Origin: Microbacterium sp. A20
GTDB taxonomy: Bacteria; Actinomycetota; Actinomycetes; Actinomycetales; Microbacteriaceae
Reading direction: 5' to 3'
Length of the DNA: 64,000 nucleotides
Assembly (NCBI RefSeq): GCF_004794515.1
Contig: NZ_SSDF01000071.1
Span: 1-64,000 of the forward strand
A program made the translations under genes and the position numbers. The notes below the pieces were generated by a model. It saw nothing but the letters and a program-made list of their open reading frames with translations, made no database searches and was not told the DNA's origin. Of this stretch, positions 1-8,863 are shown in pieces. Position 1 is the first letter of the stretch. Every line of letters begins with the position of its first letter.

Positions 1-3
1 AGT

Positions 4-70
4 GAAGGAGAACTCACGGAAAGAAGGAGTGGATGCCGCATCCGCTCCTTCATTCCGTGCGAACTCCTTC
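4..70. repeat. Four-box palindrome A (19-bp period)
   Basis: Box GAAGGAG occurs at 4-10 and 23-29, and its complement CTCCTTC at 45-51 and 64-70. The box-to-box distance is exactly 19 bp in both arms. The 33-nt arms (4-36 and 38-70) pair with about five mismatches. It lies between the window edge and the 3' end of the minus-strand hydrolase gene. No T-run follows, so it is not a textbook intrinsic terminator. See the family finding. Confidence 0.85.
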
Positions 71-87
71 GCAACGGGCGGAGCGGC

Positions 88-119
88 GGACGGACGGACG
101 GGCGGACGGACGGGCGGAC
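88..119. repeat. Short GGAC/GGGC tandem tract
   Basis: Imperfect tandem copies of GGACGGAC/GGGC directly downstream of palindrome A and before the hydrolase stop codon. It looks like simple slippage-type low-complexity DNA; no function can be assigned. Confidence 0.6.
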
Positions 120-125
120 CGGCGG

Positions 126-926
126 CTACGCCTCGCCAAGGAAAGCCAGCGCCGCTTCCTTGAAGTCCCGCGAGCCCGGAGCGTTGAAGTGGTTCCGGTT
201 CGGGATCTCGAAGAAGCGACCGTCGGGGGCGGCGGACGCCAGCGCCCGTGAGCCCTCGATGATGGCATCCTTCGATCCCGTGGCGAACAGGATCGGCCGG
301 GTCGGCGCATCCGAAGGGTCGGGGTCGATCATGCCCGACGACCGCATGCCCTCCGCGAGCGCGACCAGCGCCTGCAGGTCGTTGCCGGGCACCCGCTCCG
401 TCAGCGCGATGTAGTTCTGCGTCGTGGGGTCTTCGACGGGAGTGCCGTCGGCGATGTACGTGCGCACCTGGTCCAGGTCGAGACGGGCCAGGGGGATGCC
501 GTCCGGCACTCCGCCGAGTACCGCCCGCCCGATGCGGTGCGGCAGCTCGCGCACCACCTCCCAGCCCACCCGGGCGCCCAGCGAGTAGCCGACGTAGAAC
601 GCGTCGTCCACGAGATACGTGTCCATCACGGTCTCGACATCCGTCACCAGAGTCCGGATGCGGTAGCCCTCCGGGTCGTGCGGCTTCTCGCTGCGCCCAT
701 GGCCGCGCTGATCGAGCGCGAGCACCCGATAGCCCGCGCGGGTGAGCTCGCGCACCCAGCCCGTGAGTACCCAGTTGTCGCGGGCGCTCGACGCGAAGCC
801 GTGCACGATCACCACGACCGGGGCGTCGAACTCGCCCCAGGTGTAGGTCGCCAGCCGTGTGCCGTCCGCGGCGTACACGTGCTGAGGGTCGGGCATGCTG
901 GTCAGGTCGGAGAGGGGGGTGGCCAC
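126..926 (-). CDS. Alpha/beta hydrolase
   Basis: Probable serine hydrolase of the alpha/beta fold, 266 residues, cytoplasmic (no signal peptide). It shows the oxyanion-hole region VIVHGF, a nucleophile elbow GYSLGA near residue 115, an acid region GSKDAI and a catalytic His in NRNHFNA near the C-terminus, so a complete Ser-Asp-His triad is plausible. The substrate is unknown. The start is uncertain: the GTG at 926 has GGAGG almost touching it, and the ATG at 896 (MPDPQ) is an alternative. It is downstream of catalase on the same strand, but palindrome H separates them. Confidence 0.85.
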   Translation of the reverse strand: MATPLSDLTSMPDPQHVYAADGTRLATYTWGEFDAPVVVIVHGFASSARDNWVLTGWVRELTRAGYRVLALDQRGHGRSEKPHDPEGYRIRTLVTDVETVMDTYLVDDAFYVGYSLGARVGWEVVRELPHRIGRAVLGGVPDGIPLARLDLDQVRTYIADGTPVEDPTTQNYIALTERVPGNDLQALVALAEGMRSSGMIDPDPSDAPTRPILFATGSKDAIIEGSRALASAAPDGRFFEIPNRNHFNAPGSRDFKEAALAFLGEA

Positions 927-972
927 CCCTCCATCTTGGCCCTGTTCCTGCGCGGTGGCCCCGGTGCAACCC

Positions 973-1050
973 CGAGACCCCGCCCTGACGCCGAGACCCC
1001 CTCCTGCCGACGTGGGCAGGAGGGGGTCTCGGCGCGAAGACGGAGTCTCA
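973..1050. repeat. Four-box palindrome H (19-bp period)
   Basis: CGAGACCCC at 973-981 and 992-1000; complement GGGGTCTCG at 1023-1031 and a diverged copy GGAGTCTCA at 1042-1050. Both arm periods are 19 bp. The core is a perfect 20-bp stem (989-1008 with 1015-1034) closed by a 6-nt loop. It sits between the catalase 3' end and the hydrolase 5' end. No T-run follows on either strand. Confidence 0.85.
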
Positions 1051-1064
1051 GCGGATGACGCGGA

Positions 1065-2531
1065 TCAGACCCGATCCCGCAGGGCTGCGCCGAGCTCGGC
1101 ATCCACGTTGGTCCAGTACTGGAAGAACCGCTCGCGGATGTCGTCGACCGTGATGGAGCGGCCCTGGCCGGTGAGGGTCTCCAGGAAGCGTGCACGCTGC
1201 TCCCCGTCGAACACCTCACGGTAGAGCGTGCCCGCCTGCCCGAAGTCGTCGTCCTCGGCGTGCAGGGTGGCGGCGGAGCGCACGAGCTCTCCGTCGGCCT
1301 CCCAGTTCGCCTCGTGCGCCACGGTCGGATCTGCTTCCGGGCCCCCGGCCGTGCCGAACGAGTTCGGGTGGTAGGTGCGGTGCGCGGCGTCGTTGAACTG
1401 GTACCGCATCGAACCCTCGTGCTGGTAGTTGCGCGACTCGGCGGCGTGCGGCTGGTTCACCGGCAGCTGGTTGTAGTTCGGGCCGATACGGTGGCGCTGC
1501 GCATCCGGGTAGGCGAAGATACGACCCATCAGCATCTTGTCCGGCGACAGGCCCGTGCCCGGCACCTGATTGCCCGGCGTGAAGCCCGCCTGCTCGATCT
1601 GAGCGAAGAAGTTCTCCGGGTTCCGGTTGAGGGTCAGCGTGCCGACCTTGATGCGCGGGTAGTCCTTGAGCGAGATGGTCTTCGTGAGGTCGAACGGGTT
1701 GAAGCGATAGTCCTTCGCCTCGCCGTACGGCATGATCTGCACGTAGAGGTCCCAGGAGGGGTGCTCGCCGCGGGCGATCGCGTCGAACAGGTCGCGACGG
1801 TAGTGGTCGGCGTCGGATCCGGCGAGCTGCTGCGCCTCTTCGGCACCCATCGCCTCGACGCCCTGGTGGGACACGAAGTGGTACCGCATCCAGAACAGCT
1901 CACCGGCGGCGTTCACCCACGAGAAGGTGTGCGAGCCGTAGCCGTTCATGTGCCGCCAGCTGCGCGGGAGGCCGCGGTCGCCCATGAGGTAGGTCACCTG
2001 GTGTGCGGTCTCGGGCGAGAGCGTCCAGAAGTCCCACTGCATGTCGGGGTCGCGCAGGCCCGAGTCGCCGAGGCGCTTCTGCGAGTGGATGAAATCGGGG
2101 AACTTCATCGCATCGCGCAGGAAGAACGTCGGGGTGTTGTTGCCGACGATGTCGAGGTTGCCCTCTTCCGAGTACAGGCGCAGCGAGAAGCCGCGCACGT
2201 CGCGCCACGTGTCAGGGGAGCCCTGCTCGCCGGCGACCGATGAGAAGCGGATCAGCGCCTCGCTCTTCGCGCCCGGCTGGAACACGGCCGCCCGCGTGAA
2301 CTGCGACACGTCTTCGGTGACGACGAACTCTCCGAACGCGCCGCCGCCCTTCGCGTGCGGGTTCCGCTCCGGCACACGCTCACGGTTGAACGCCGCGATC
2401 TTCTCGACCAGGTAGTGGTCGTGCAGGACCGTGGGGCCATCCGGGCCGACCGTCAGCGAGTGCTCGTCGCTCACGATCGGGGTGCCGGCCTGGGTCGTGG
2501 TGGCCGGACGGCCGGGAACAGGGTTCGTCAT
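1065..2531 (-). CDS. katA: Monofunctional heme catalase
   Basis: Breaks down hydrogen peroxide to water and oxygen in the cytoplasm. At 488 residues it matches the small-subunit clade of heme catalases. Visible signatures are the distal His in [11 protein letters not shown] (His59), the catalytic Asn in GNNTPTFF (about 131-132), and the proximal heme-ligand tyrosine in [12 protein letters not shown]. The start is ATG with AAGGAGAGA upstream. The gene lies 66 bp downstream of a Fur-family regulator on the same strand, the usual furA-catalase arrangement, so peroxide or iron-responsive control is expected. A perfect 16-bp palindrome lies in the spacer. Confidence 0.95.
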   Translation of the reverse strand: MTNPVPGRPATTTQAGTPIVSDEHSLTVGPDGPTVLHDHYLVEKIAAFNRERVPERNPHAKGGGAFGEFVVTEDVSQFTRAAVFQPGAKSEALIRFSSVAGEQGSPDTWRDVRGFSLRLYSEEGNLDIVGNNTPTFFLRDAMKFPDFIHSQKRLGDSGLRDPDMQWDFWTLSPETAHQVTYLMGDRGLPRSWRHMNGYGSHTFSWVNAAGELFWMRYHFVSHQGVEAMGAEEAQQLAGSDADHYRRDLFDAIARGEHPSWDLYVQIMPYGEAKDYRFNPFDLTKTISLKDYPRIKVGTLTLNRNPENFFAQIEQAGFTPGNQVPGTGLSPDKMLMGRIFAYPDAQRHRIGPNYNQLPVNQPHAAESRNYQHEGSMRYQFNDAAHRTYHPNSFGTAGGPEADPTVAHEANWEADGELVRSAATLHAEDDDFGQAGTLYREVFDGEQRARFLETLTGQGRSITVDDIRERFFQYWTNVDAELGAALRDRV

Positions 2532-2567
2532 GGTTCTCTCCTTCTGCGCGCAGGCGCGACGAATACA

Positions 2568-2583
2568 CCCATCCGCGGATGGG
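2568..2583. promoter_or_regulatory. 16-bp palindrome in the fur-catalase spacer
   Basis: CCCATCCGCGGATGGG is a perfect palindrome between the regulator stop and the catalase ribosome binding site. It could be an operator for catalase or a short hairpin attenuating readthrough from fur. It does not resemble the AT-rich operator upstream of fur. Confidence 0.45.
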
Positions 2584-2597
2584 CGATCGGCGAGCGG

Positions 2598-3020
2598 CTA
2601 TTGCGCGGCGTTCTGGCAGCTGGGGCAGAGGCCCCAGAAGGTGACCTCGGCGGTCTGGACGGTGAATCCGCCCGTCGAGGACGGGGTGAGACACGGCGCT
2701 TCGCCGACCACGCAGTCCACATCGCCGACCGCACCGCAGGAGGTGCAGACGACGTGGTGGTGGTTGTCGTCGATGCGCCGCTCGTAGAGCGCCGCGGAGC
2801 CTGCCGGTTCGATCCGGCGGATGAGACCCGCCGTCGTCAGGTCCGCGAGGATGTTGTGCACCGACTGGATCGACGTGGTCGGCAGCACTTCGGACACGGC
2901 GCGGTAGACCCGCTCCGCATCCGTATGGGCCATGGAGTCCAGAGCCTCGAGAACGGCGACGCGGCCCGCGGTCGCACGCAGCCCGGCAACGCGAAGCGCC
3001 GAGTCGAGTTCCGTCTCCAT
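2598..3020 (-). CDS. furA: Fur-family peroxide/iron regulator
   Basis: Metal-dependent DNA-binding repressor of the Fur/PerR family, 140 residues from ATG 3020 (METEL). It has an N-terminal winged helix, the metal-binding His cluster DDNHHHVVCTSC, and two CxxC pairs (CTSC and CPSC) for a structural zinc. An ATG 21 nt further upstream lies inside the operator palindrome and is unlikely to be used. A -10 TATGCT ends 6 nt before ATG 3020, which implies a leaderless mRNA. Catalase follows on the same strand, so control of katA and of itself is the natural role. Whether it senses peroxide or iron cannot be read from sequence alone. Confidence 0.92.
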   Translation of the reverse strand: METELDSALRVAGLRATAGRVAVLEALDSMAHTDAERVYRAVSEVLPTTSIQSVHNILADLTTAGLIRRIEPAGSAALYERRIDDNHHHVVCTSCGAVGDVDCVVGEAPCLTPSSTGGFTVQTAEVTFWGLCPSCQNAAQ

Positions 3021-3026
3021 GGTTCG

Positions 3027-3060
3027 AGCATACCCGTTCATTTGAATAACTCAAAAGAAC
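3027..3060 (-). promoter_or_regulatory. furA promoter with overlapping Fur-type operator
   Basis: A 25-bp palindrome at 3036-3060 (half-sites GTTCnTTTGA and TCAAAnGAAC around an AT core) covers the -35. On the minus strand, -35 TTGAGT (3049-3054), a 16-bp spacer and -10 TATGCT (3027-3032) lead straight to ATG 3020. The AT-rich palindrome stands out against the local GC content. Autorepression is the likely role. Confidence 0.75.
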
Positions 3061-3099
3061 GCATATCGGGATGCTGCCCCGCGCCGGTGGTCTCGCGGC

Positions 3100-4065
3100 T
3101 CAGGCGCCTTCAGCCCAGTCGAGCACGCGGGTGCCGATCAGCGTGAGCCAGCGGGAGGGGTGGCCCTCCCCGACGTCGACGGGAAACCAGGTGCGACCGG
3201 CGAGCGGAGTGCTCTGCACCCACGTGCCGTCCGCCCGTCGCGCGGCGCGCACCAGCTCGACGGCATCCGCGATCCGGTCGTCGGGGTCGACGCCTTCGAC
3301 GAGCGACACCTCGCGGAAGTGGTCCAGGGCCGTGAGCGCGCTGTACCGGTGTCGACTCGGATACACGAAGCGCCCCACGAACGGGCCGACCTGCTCTCCG
3401 GTCGACTCGCGGTACAGCAGCCGCCGTCGCAGCAGGTACTCCTCGCCCGAGTGCCGCGCCTCGCGCAGTGACGTGTCGCCGGTGAGTCGCTCATAGGCGA
3501 GCATCCCGCGCACGGCGTTGAGCGTGGAGTGGAACGACGACCGCACCGAGTCGCCCTCCTCCGCCTCGCAGTTCCACCCGCCGTCCTCCAGGCGGTGGGC
3601 CGGGAACCAGCGGGCGAGGGCTGCGACGTCCGCTCCCAGCCACGCGCCGTTCGCCAGCGTGTACGCGTTGATGCACACGTCGACCTCGCCGCCCCAGTAG
3701 GGCAGGTCCTCGTACTCCCACCGGCTGTTCCGCGCCAGACGCTCCGCGGTGTCGCCGAGCACATCGGCATCCACTCCCCACTCGCGCAGAGCGTTCAGCG
3801 ACCAGGTCGTGGCCGTCCACGGCTGCCCCGGCTCCTCTGCCTCCGGGCTGCCGAAGAAGCCCGCCGGGAAGTAGGCGCCCCCTGCCCACTGGCCGTCGTC
3901 GTCCTGTCGCGCGAGGAGCGCGGCGCCGAATCCCTCGGTCGCCACCCGGGCGCGCGTCGCCTGCCACACCTCTTCGGGCTCGTGGAGCAGGTCGCGCTCC
4001 ACCTGCCAGCGCAGCGCGGGGTCCCCGTCGAGCAGCCAATCCGTCGTCTCGGTCGCGATCGCCAT
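3100..4065 (-). CDS. Terpene-cyclase/prenyltransferase-like alpha-toroid protein
   Basis: 321 residues that read as an alpha/alpha toroid related to squalene cyclases and prenyltransferase beta subunits. Repeated aromatic/Gly-Trp motifs such as DDGQWAGG, EDGGWNCE and ADGTWVQ recur at about 50-100-residue steps. No DxDD catalytic motif of squalene-hopene cyclase is visible and there is no transmembrane anchor, so it is probably not a hopene synthase; function unknown. -10 TAGCGT (4072-4077) ends 6 nt before ATG 4065, so the mRNA looks leaderless and separate from the upstream histidine phosphatase gene. Confidence 0.7.
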   Translation of the reverse strand: MAIATETTDWLLDGDPALRWQVERDLLHEPEEVWQATRARVATEGFGAALLARQDDDGQWAGGAYFPAGFFGSPEAEEPGQPWTATTWSLNALREWGVDADVLGDTAERLARNSRWEYEDLPYWGGEVDVCINAYTLANGAWLGADVAALARWFPAHRLEDGGWNCEAEEGDSVRSSFHSTLNAVRGMLAYERLTGDTSLREARHSGEEYLLRRRLLYRESTGEQVGPFVGRFVYPSRHRYSALTALDHFREVSLVEGVDPDDRIADAVELVRAARRADGTWVQSTPLAGRTWFPVDVGEGHPSRWLTLIGTRVLDWAEGA

Positions 4066-4109
4066 GCGGGCACGCTACTCCTCGGTGCGACGGACCGACA
4101 CCCGTCCGA

Positions 4110-4766
4110 TCAGGATTCGGCCGGTGCCGAAGGCAGCTCGGGGCCGTAGTTCCACGACAGGATCGCGGGCTGCTCGCGCGCGAAGCCGAGCACCGAGACC
4201 GATCCGGCATCCAAGCTGATCTGGGCGCCGAACCGCGGAGCGAGTCGCAGGTACACCGCCGTCAGGATGCGCAGGAAGTGGCCGTGCGCCACCAGCGCGA
4301 CATCGCCCTGCGCCATCGCCGGCAGCACCCGGGTGAGCACCCGCGACGCCCGCGCGGCGACCTCTTCCACGGTCTCCCCGGGGGTGCTCCCGCTGATCAC
4401 ACCGTGGGAGAACGTGCTCCAGCCGTAGCCGAGTTCCGCGCGGATGTCCTTCGTCGTGCGGCCCTCGTATCCGCCGTAATCCCACTCCACGAGGAGGGGG
4501 TCGATCTCGGCGTGCAGACCTGCGAGCTCCGCGGTGCGCTGCGCCCGCACGAGAGGAGAGGTCAGGATGAGCGAGAAGTCGTAGTCCGCCACCAGGGCGC
4601 CGGCGCGGCGGGCCAGATCCTCCCCGCGCGCCGTGAGGGGGATGTCGGTGAGCCCGGTGTGTCTGCCGGCCCTGGACCATTCGGTCTCGCCGTGGCGCAG
4701 GAGGACCAGCTTTCCGGACGGTGCTTCGGAGACGGGGTGGTCGACGATCGATTCGCGTGCAGGCAC
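4110..4766 (-). CDS. Histidine phosphatase family protein
   Basis: Phosphoglycerate-mutase-like phosphatase, 218 residues. The catalytic RHGE motif is in VLLRHGETEW, and a second His is in VALVAHGHFLR near the C-terminus. The family transfers phosphate through a phosphohistidine; the substrate is unknown. I chose the GTG at 4766, since a longer reading would overlap the GH130 gene and -10 TACGGT (4773-4778) lies exactly 6 nt upstream, predicting a leaderless transcript. It follows the GH130 gene on the same strand by 47 bp, so it may also be read from the sugar operon. Confidence 0.85.
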   Translation of the reverse strand: MPARESIVDHPVSEAPSGKLVLLRHGETEWSRAGRHTGLTDIPLTARGEDLARRAGALVADYDFSLILTSPLVRAQRTAELAGLHAEIDPLLVEWDYGGYEGRTTKDIRAELGYGWSTFSHGVISGSTPGETVEEVAARASRVLTRVLPAMAQGDVALVAHGHFLRILTAVYLRLAPRFGAQISLDAGSVSVLGFAREQPAILSWNYGPELPSAPAES

Positions 4767-4813
4767 AACGACACCGTAACCCGCGCCGGCCCCCTCCGCG
4801 GCCTCAGCCCCGG

Positions 4814-5785
4814 TCAGGTGCGCAGCGCCCGGCCCCACGGCTCGGCCGGATCGTGAATCGCCACGGCCAGCGTCGTGTCGGACTGACCGTAGTACGCGAA
4901 CCACTTGTCCTGGAACTTCACGAGCCCCTCCACGAAGGTCACGTTCGAGACGAGCCCGTGCATGTCCTCGAACGTCTGTGGGCGCAGCCAGGGCTCCTGC
5001 AGCCGCGCGATGACCTTGGTCGGCTCATCCGGATCGATCGCGATCTGCCCGCAGCGGTAGTCGACGTCGACTGTGCCGTCCTCGTGCACGACCCGGGTGG
5101 CGCCGTTCGTGAGGAACAGCAGCAGGCCGTTGTCGGTGACGACGGGTGAGGTGCCGATCTCGACCAGCGCCTCGTCCCAGGTGCCCGGCGTGGGCGAGTA
5201 CATCGGCTCGGTGTCGGCGGTGCCCGGAGTCCAGTGGATCAGGTCGTCGCTGGTCGCCCAGTAGATCGCGCCCTCGCCGAAGTACATCCACCACTTGCCG
5301 TGCATCCGCTGCGGCACGATCACACCCGCCTTGGACCAGTTGAACCCGCGCGGGTCCATGGTCTTGAAGGTGTCGAAGTCGTCGAACAGCGGACCGTGCT
5401 TGGTCCACGTGCGCAGGTCGGTCGAGGTCGCCAGGCACAGCTGCGCGCTCCGTCGATCCCAGCCCGTGTACGTGAGGTAGTAGGTGCCGTCGATCAGCGC
5501 GATACGCGGGTCTTCGCAGCCGTACGTCTCGTAGTCCTCCGAGGGGGAGAGGATCGGCGCATCCTCGCGCGTGAAGTTCACGCCGTCGCTCGAGCGGGCG
5601 ATGCCGATGTGGGAGATGATGTCGTCGGCGTGCGCCCGATAGAGCAGCACCACCTCGTCGCCGTCGACGAGCGCCGCCGGGTTGTAGAGGTTCGCCGACT
5701 CCCAGCTGGCGCCGCGCGGACGCAGGATCGGGTTGCCCTCGAACGGGACGAATGGACCGAGGGGGAAGGATGCTCCGGTGAACAT
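4814..5785 (-). CDS. GH130 beta-mannoside phosphorylase/hydrolase
   Basis: Glycoside hydrolase family 130 five-blade propeller, 323 residues, intracellular. The signature YGCEDPRI carries the conserved acid Asp (about residue 92). GH130 enzymes phosphorolyse beta-mannosides (mannosyl-glucose, manno-oligosaccharides, mannosyl-GlcNAc) or hydrolyse beta-1,2-mannosides; which one cannot be told here. ATG 5785 is preceded by AAAGGG; an upstream in-frame ATG is unlikely. It is the last gene of the LacI-controlled transporter operon, so it processes the imported sugar. Confidence 0.88.
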   Translation of the reverse strand: MFTGASFPLGPFVPFEGNPILRPRGASWESANLYNPAALVDGDEVVLLYRAHADDIISHIGIARSSDGVNFTREDAPILSPSEDYETYGCEDPRIALIDGTYYLTYTGWDRRSAQLCLATSTDLRTWTKHGPLFDDFDTFKTMDPRGFNWSKAGVIVPQRMHGKWWMYFGEGAIYWATSDDLIHWTPGTADTEPMYSPTPGTWDEALVEIGTSPVVTDNGLLLFLTNGATRVVHEDGTVDVDYRCGQIAIDPDEPTKVIARLQEPWLRPQTFEDMHGLVSNVTFVEGLVKFQDKWFAYYGQSDTTLAVAIHDPAEPWGRALRT

Positions 5786-5813
5786 GGATGCCCTTTCTGG
5801 CTGAGTTGCGGGG

Positions 5814-6656
5814 TCAGCCCTTGACGGCTGCACCGAGGTCGGTGGCGCGGAAGAACCGCTGGAAGACGATGAACAGGATCACGACGGGGAATGCGAGCGC
5901 CGCGGCACCCGCGAGGATCGCGCCGTTCGGGTTCGCGGTGGACTGCGCGACGTTGGAGATGTAGTTCGCGAGGGAGACGGCCAGCGGCTGCAGGCTCGCA
6001 TCCTTCGTGATGAGGAAGGGCCAGAGGAACTCGTTCCACGGCCCGATGAAGGTGACGAGCACGACGGTCACGAGCACCGGCTTGATCAGCGGGATCGCGA
6101 CCGACGTCAGCAGGCGGATCTCGCCGGCGCCGTCGATGCGCGCGGCCTCGAAGATCTCCACGGGCAGTGCCTTGAAGAACTGCACGAAGATGAACACCGC
6201 CGTCGTGTTGATCAGGAACGGCAGGATCATGCCCAGATACGAGTCGCCGAGGCCGTAGCTGCGGGTGATCTGCACGTAGAGCGGGATCATCAGCAGCTGG
6301 AACGGCACCATCTGCACGAGCAGCATCAGCACCCAGATCACGCCCCGCCCGCGGAAGTCGAGGCGCGCGATCGCATAGCCGGCGAGCAGGCCGAACACGA
6401 CCGTGCCCAGCAGCACGCCGGCCGTGAAGATCAGTGAGTTCAGCAGCGAGCCGACCAGATCGATGCGCGAGTCGATCGCGACGAAGTTGTCGACGGTCCA
6501 TCCGCTGGTCGGGAACAGCTCGCTCGGGGAGTTCGTCGGACTCTCCTGGAACGCCCCCACGATCATGAAGTAGAACGGGAAGGCGAAGCCGATGGCCGCG
6601 ATCGTGAGCAGGATGATGCTCAGGATGCGGGGCAGTGAACGCTTCTTTCGCATCAT
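5814..6656 (-). CDS. Sugar ABC transporter permease (MalG type)
   Basis: Inner-membrane permease of a CUT1 carbohydrate importer, 280 residues with six predicted membrane helices. The EAA loop reads EAARIDGAGEIRLLTSVAIP. Its ATG overlaps the TGA of the upstream permease as ATGA, so the two are translationally coupled. No ATP-binding subunit is encoded in the operon, so a shared MsiK/UgpC-type ATPase elsewhere is expected. Confidence 0.93.
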   Translation of the reverse strand: MMRKKRSLPRILSIILLTIAAIGFAFPFYFMIVGAFQESPTNSPSELFPTSGWTVDNFVAIDSRIDLVGSLLNSLIFTAGVLLGTVVFGLLAGYAIARLDFRGRGVIWVLMLLVQMVPFQLLMIPLYVQITRSYGLGDSYLGMILPFLINTTAVFIFVQFFKALPVEIFEAARIDGAGEIRLLTSVAIPLIKPVLVTVVLVTFIGPWNEFLWPFLITKDASLQPLAVSLANYISNVAQSTANPNGAILAGAAALAFPVVILFIVFQRFFRATDLGAAVKG

Positions 6657-7549
6657 CGCTCCCTGGTCGCGCGGTTGGCCGCCAGCGACAGCATGCCGAC
6701 GAGGACCACGAGGATCATGCCGATGGCTGCTGCGGTGTCGGGGTTCTGCTGCTGGATGCCCAGCTGGTAGATGAGCAGCACCGGGGTGGTCGATGCGCCG
6801 TCCGGGCCGCCACCGTTGGTGAGCAGGTAGGGCTCGGTGAACAGGTTGGCCCCGGTGATGATCGACAGGATCAGCACCAGGGTCGTGGCGCTGCGCACGC
6901 CGGGGATCGTCACGTGACGGAACCGCGAGAGCACCCCGGCGCCGTCGGTCTCGGCCGATTCGTACAGCTCCCTGGGCACGTTCTGCAGCGCGGCCAGGTA
7001 CAGCAGGATGTAGAACCCGAGCTGCTTCCAGGTCACGTAGAGCGCGATCATCGGCATCGCGAGCCCGCTGTTCACGAGCCACGACGGATCGGGGGCGAGG
7101 GGGCCGAGGATCGTGTTGATCAAGCCGTTGCCCGAGAACAGCAGCATCCACACGCCCACGAGTGAGACGCTCGCGGTCAGGTACGGCACGTAGAACGCGA
7201 CCCGGTAGGCCGCGACCCACTGGATGCCGGTGTTCAGGGCCGCCGCGAGCACGAGCGCGAGCACGGCCGTGAGCGGCACATTGATGACCAGGAAGATCAG
7301 GGTGTTGCGGAAGGATCCGAGCACCCGGGGGTCGGTGAGCACCGTGACGAAGTTGTCGAAGCCGACGAACGGCCGCTCGACCTCGGTGCCCGGTGCCGTG
7401 AAGAAGTAGTCGTGGAAGGCGATGTAGACCGCGAACGCGAGCGGGTACGCGAAGATCGCGAGCACGAACACGAAGTACGGCAGCGCGAACAGGCCGCCGA
7501 TGGGTTGCGCACCCAGCCATCGGGTGCGCAACCGCTTTCGGTCGGTCAT
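6653..7549 (-). CDS. Sugar ABC transporter permease (MalF type)
   Basis: Partner permease of the CUT1 importer, 298 residues from ATG 7549, six membrane helices. The EAA-type loop is ESAETDGAGVLSRFRHVTIP. ATG 7549 lies 4 nt after the lipoprotein stop; a start at 7573 would overlap that gene by 20 nt and looks less likely. It overlaps the next permease by 4 nt. Confidence 0.93.
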   Translation of the reverse strand: MTDRKRLRTRWLGAQPIGGLFALPYFVFVLAIFAYPLAFAVYIAFHDYFFTAPGTEVERPFVGFDNFVTVLTDPRVLGSFRNTLIFLVINVPLTAVLALVLAAALNTGIQWVAAYRVAFYVPYLTASVSLVGVWMLLFSGNGLINTILGPLAPDPSWLVNSGLAMPMIALYVTWKQLGFYILLYLAALQNVPRELYESAETDGAGVLSRFRHVTIPGVRSATTLVLILSIITGANLFTEPYLLTNGGGPDGASTTPVLLIYQLGIQQQNPDTAAAIGMILVVLVGMLSLAANRATRER

Positions 7550-7553
7550 GACG

Positions 7554-8825
7554 TCACTCGGCGACGAGGTCATCGATCTTCGACGCGGCGTTGCCGAGGA
7601 AGTCGTCGATCGACTCCTTGTCGAAGATCACGGCGGAGGAGTACTCGTCACGGAAGGCCTGCCACGCCTCGACCGAGTTAGGGATGCTGGGCACGTCGGC
7701 CGTCTTCTCCGCCTGCTCGGCGAACGCGACGTAGTTGGGGTTGGCGTCGAAGTAGTCGCCGTAGGTGTCGGTGAGATCGGTGCGCATCGGCATCTGCCCG
7801 GTGGCCTCGAGAAGCTGTCCGTCGCTCTCCTCGCTCGTCGAGAACTTCAGGAACTCCCACGCCGTGCCCTGGTTCTCGCACGCCGTGAACATCGACACGC
7901 TCTTGGAGTCGGCGAAGGTGGTCGGGTTCTCCCGGCCGTCGCTGGTCGGCACCGGCATGAAGCCGACGTCGACCGTCTCGGCGTACGACGGGATCGCCCA
8001 CGGGCCGGCGAGCTGCATCGCGGTGGTGCCGGCCGACATCGCGTCGTCGGTGGAGGCCTCGTTCGGAGAGAGCTTCTCGTCGTAGAACGTCTTCCAGAAC
8101 TCGGACACGGTGCGTCCGGCATCCGAATCGAACGTGGACTTGCCGTCCTCGACCAGCATCGTTCCGTCGGTCTCCGCGAGATACAGCGGGTAGAAGTCGA
8201 ACCACGGCTGATAGAACTCGCTGGTCGGTGCGGGCCAGATGGCGCTCTGCACGCCGGAGTCGACGATCGCGCGCGATCCCTCCAGGAAGGCGTCGTACGT
8301 GTTCATCTGCGGGTTCTCCGGGTCGATGCCCGCCGCCTCGAACAGCGCCTTGTTGTACATGACCATGACCGGGTTCGACTTCCAGGGCAGCTGGTAGAAG
8401 CTGTCGTCGGTCGCATAGGCGTCGACGTCGCCGCCGCGCTCGGTGATGTAGTCGCTGCCGCCCTCGATGCTGCTGAGGTCGACGAGGCCACCCTGCTTGA
8501 CCCAGCCGGAGACCGCAGCCGGTGCCACGTTGTACACCAGGCAGGGCGCGGTGCCGGCGGTGATCGCGGCGGTGATCGCCTCTTCCGACGACGAGCCGGC
8601 GGGGATCTCCTGGGCGTTCACCTTCTCGTCGGGGTGCTCCTTGTTCCAGGCGTCCACGACGGCCTTGCCCCAGGCGACCTCCTGCTCGTTGTTCGAGAGC
8701 CAGACGTCGATGGGCCCGGTGCCGGACGCTTCGCCCTCCCCTCCGCCACCTCCTCCGCCGGAGCATCCGGTGGCGATGAGCGCGACGGCGCCGATGAGTG
8801 CGACAGCACTGATCTTCTTGTTCAT
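7554..8825 (-). CDS. Sugar-binding lipoprotein of ABC transporter
   Basis: Extracellular solute-binding protein (family 1), 423 residues. The N-terminus MNKK, a hydrophobic stretch and lipobox IATGC followed by a long Gly run indicate lipid anchoring at about Cys20. The body has the usual two-lobe sugar-binding pattern with aromatic residues (YQPWFDFYPLY). It is the first transport gene, 38 bp after the lacI stop and just ahead of two permeases and GH130. The probable ligand is a mannose-containing oligosaccharide, inferred only from GH130. Confidence 0.93.
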   Translation of the reverse strand: MNKKISAVALIGAVALIATGCSGGGGGGGEGEASGTGPIDVWLSNNEQEVAWGKAVVDAWNKEHPDEKVNAQEIPAGSSSEEAITAAITAGTAPCLVYNVAPAAVSGWVKQGGLVDLSSIEGGSDYITERGGDVDAYATDDSFYQLPWKSNPVMVMYNKALFEAAGIDPENPQMNTYDAFLEGSRAIVDSGVQSAIWPAPTSEFYQPWFDFYPLYLAETDGTMLVEDGKSTFDSDAGRTVSEFWKTFYDEKLSPNEASTDDAMSAGTTAMQLAGPWAIPSYAETVDVGFMPVPTSDGRENPTTFADSKSVSMFTACENQGTAWEFLKFSTSEESDGQLLEATGQMPMRTDLTDTYGDYFDANPNYVAFAEQAEKTADVPSIPNSVEAWQAFRDEYSSAVIFDKESIDDFLGNAASKIDDLVAE

Positions 8826-8863
8826 GGTGTCCTCCTCGACACGGTGGGTGATGACTGGGCGGG

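Noticed and set aside
973..1050. Ordinary intrinsic terminator
   Set aside because: The stem is strong, but no T-run follows on either strand and the outer boxes at 19-bp spacing are unexplained by a terminator, so it is listed as a repeat element.
1260..2243. 327-residue plus-strand frame opposite catalase
   Set aside because: Antisense shadow of a clear catalase gene, with no start signal and no recognisable domain.
5578..6501. Frameshifted permease/GH130 fusion suggested by a long minus-strand frame
   Set aside because: The frame is an antisense-composition shadow; both real genes are intact in their own frames with ribosome binding sites.
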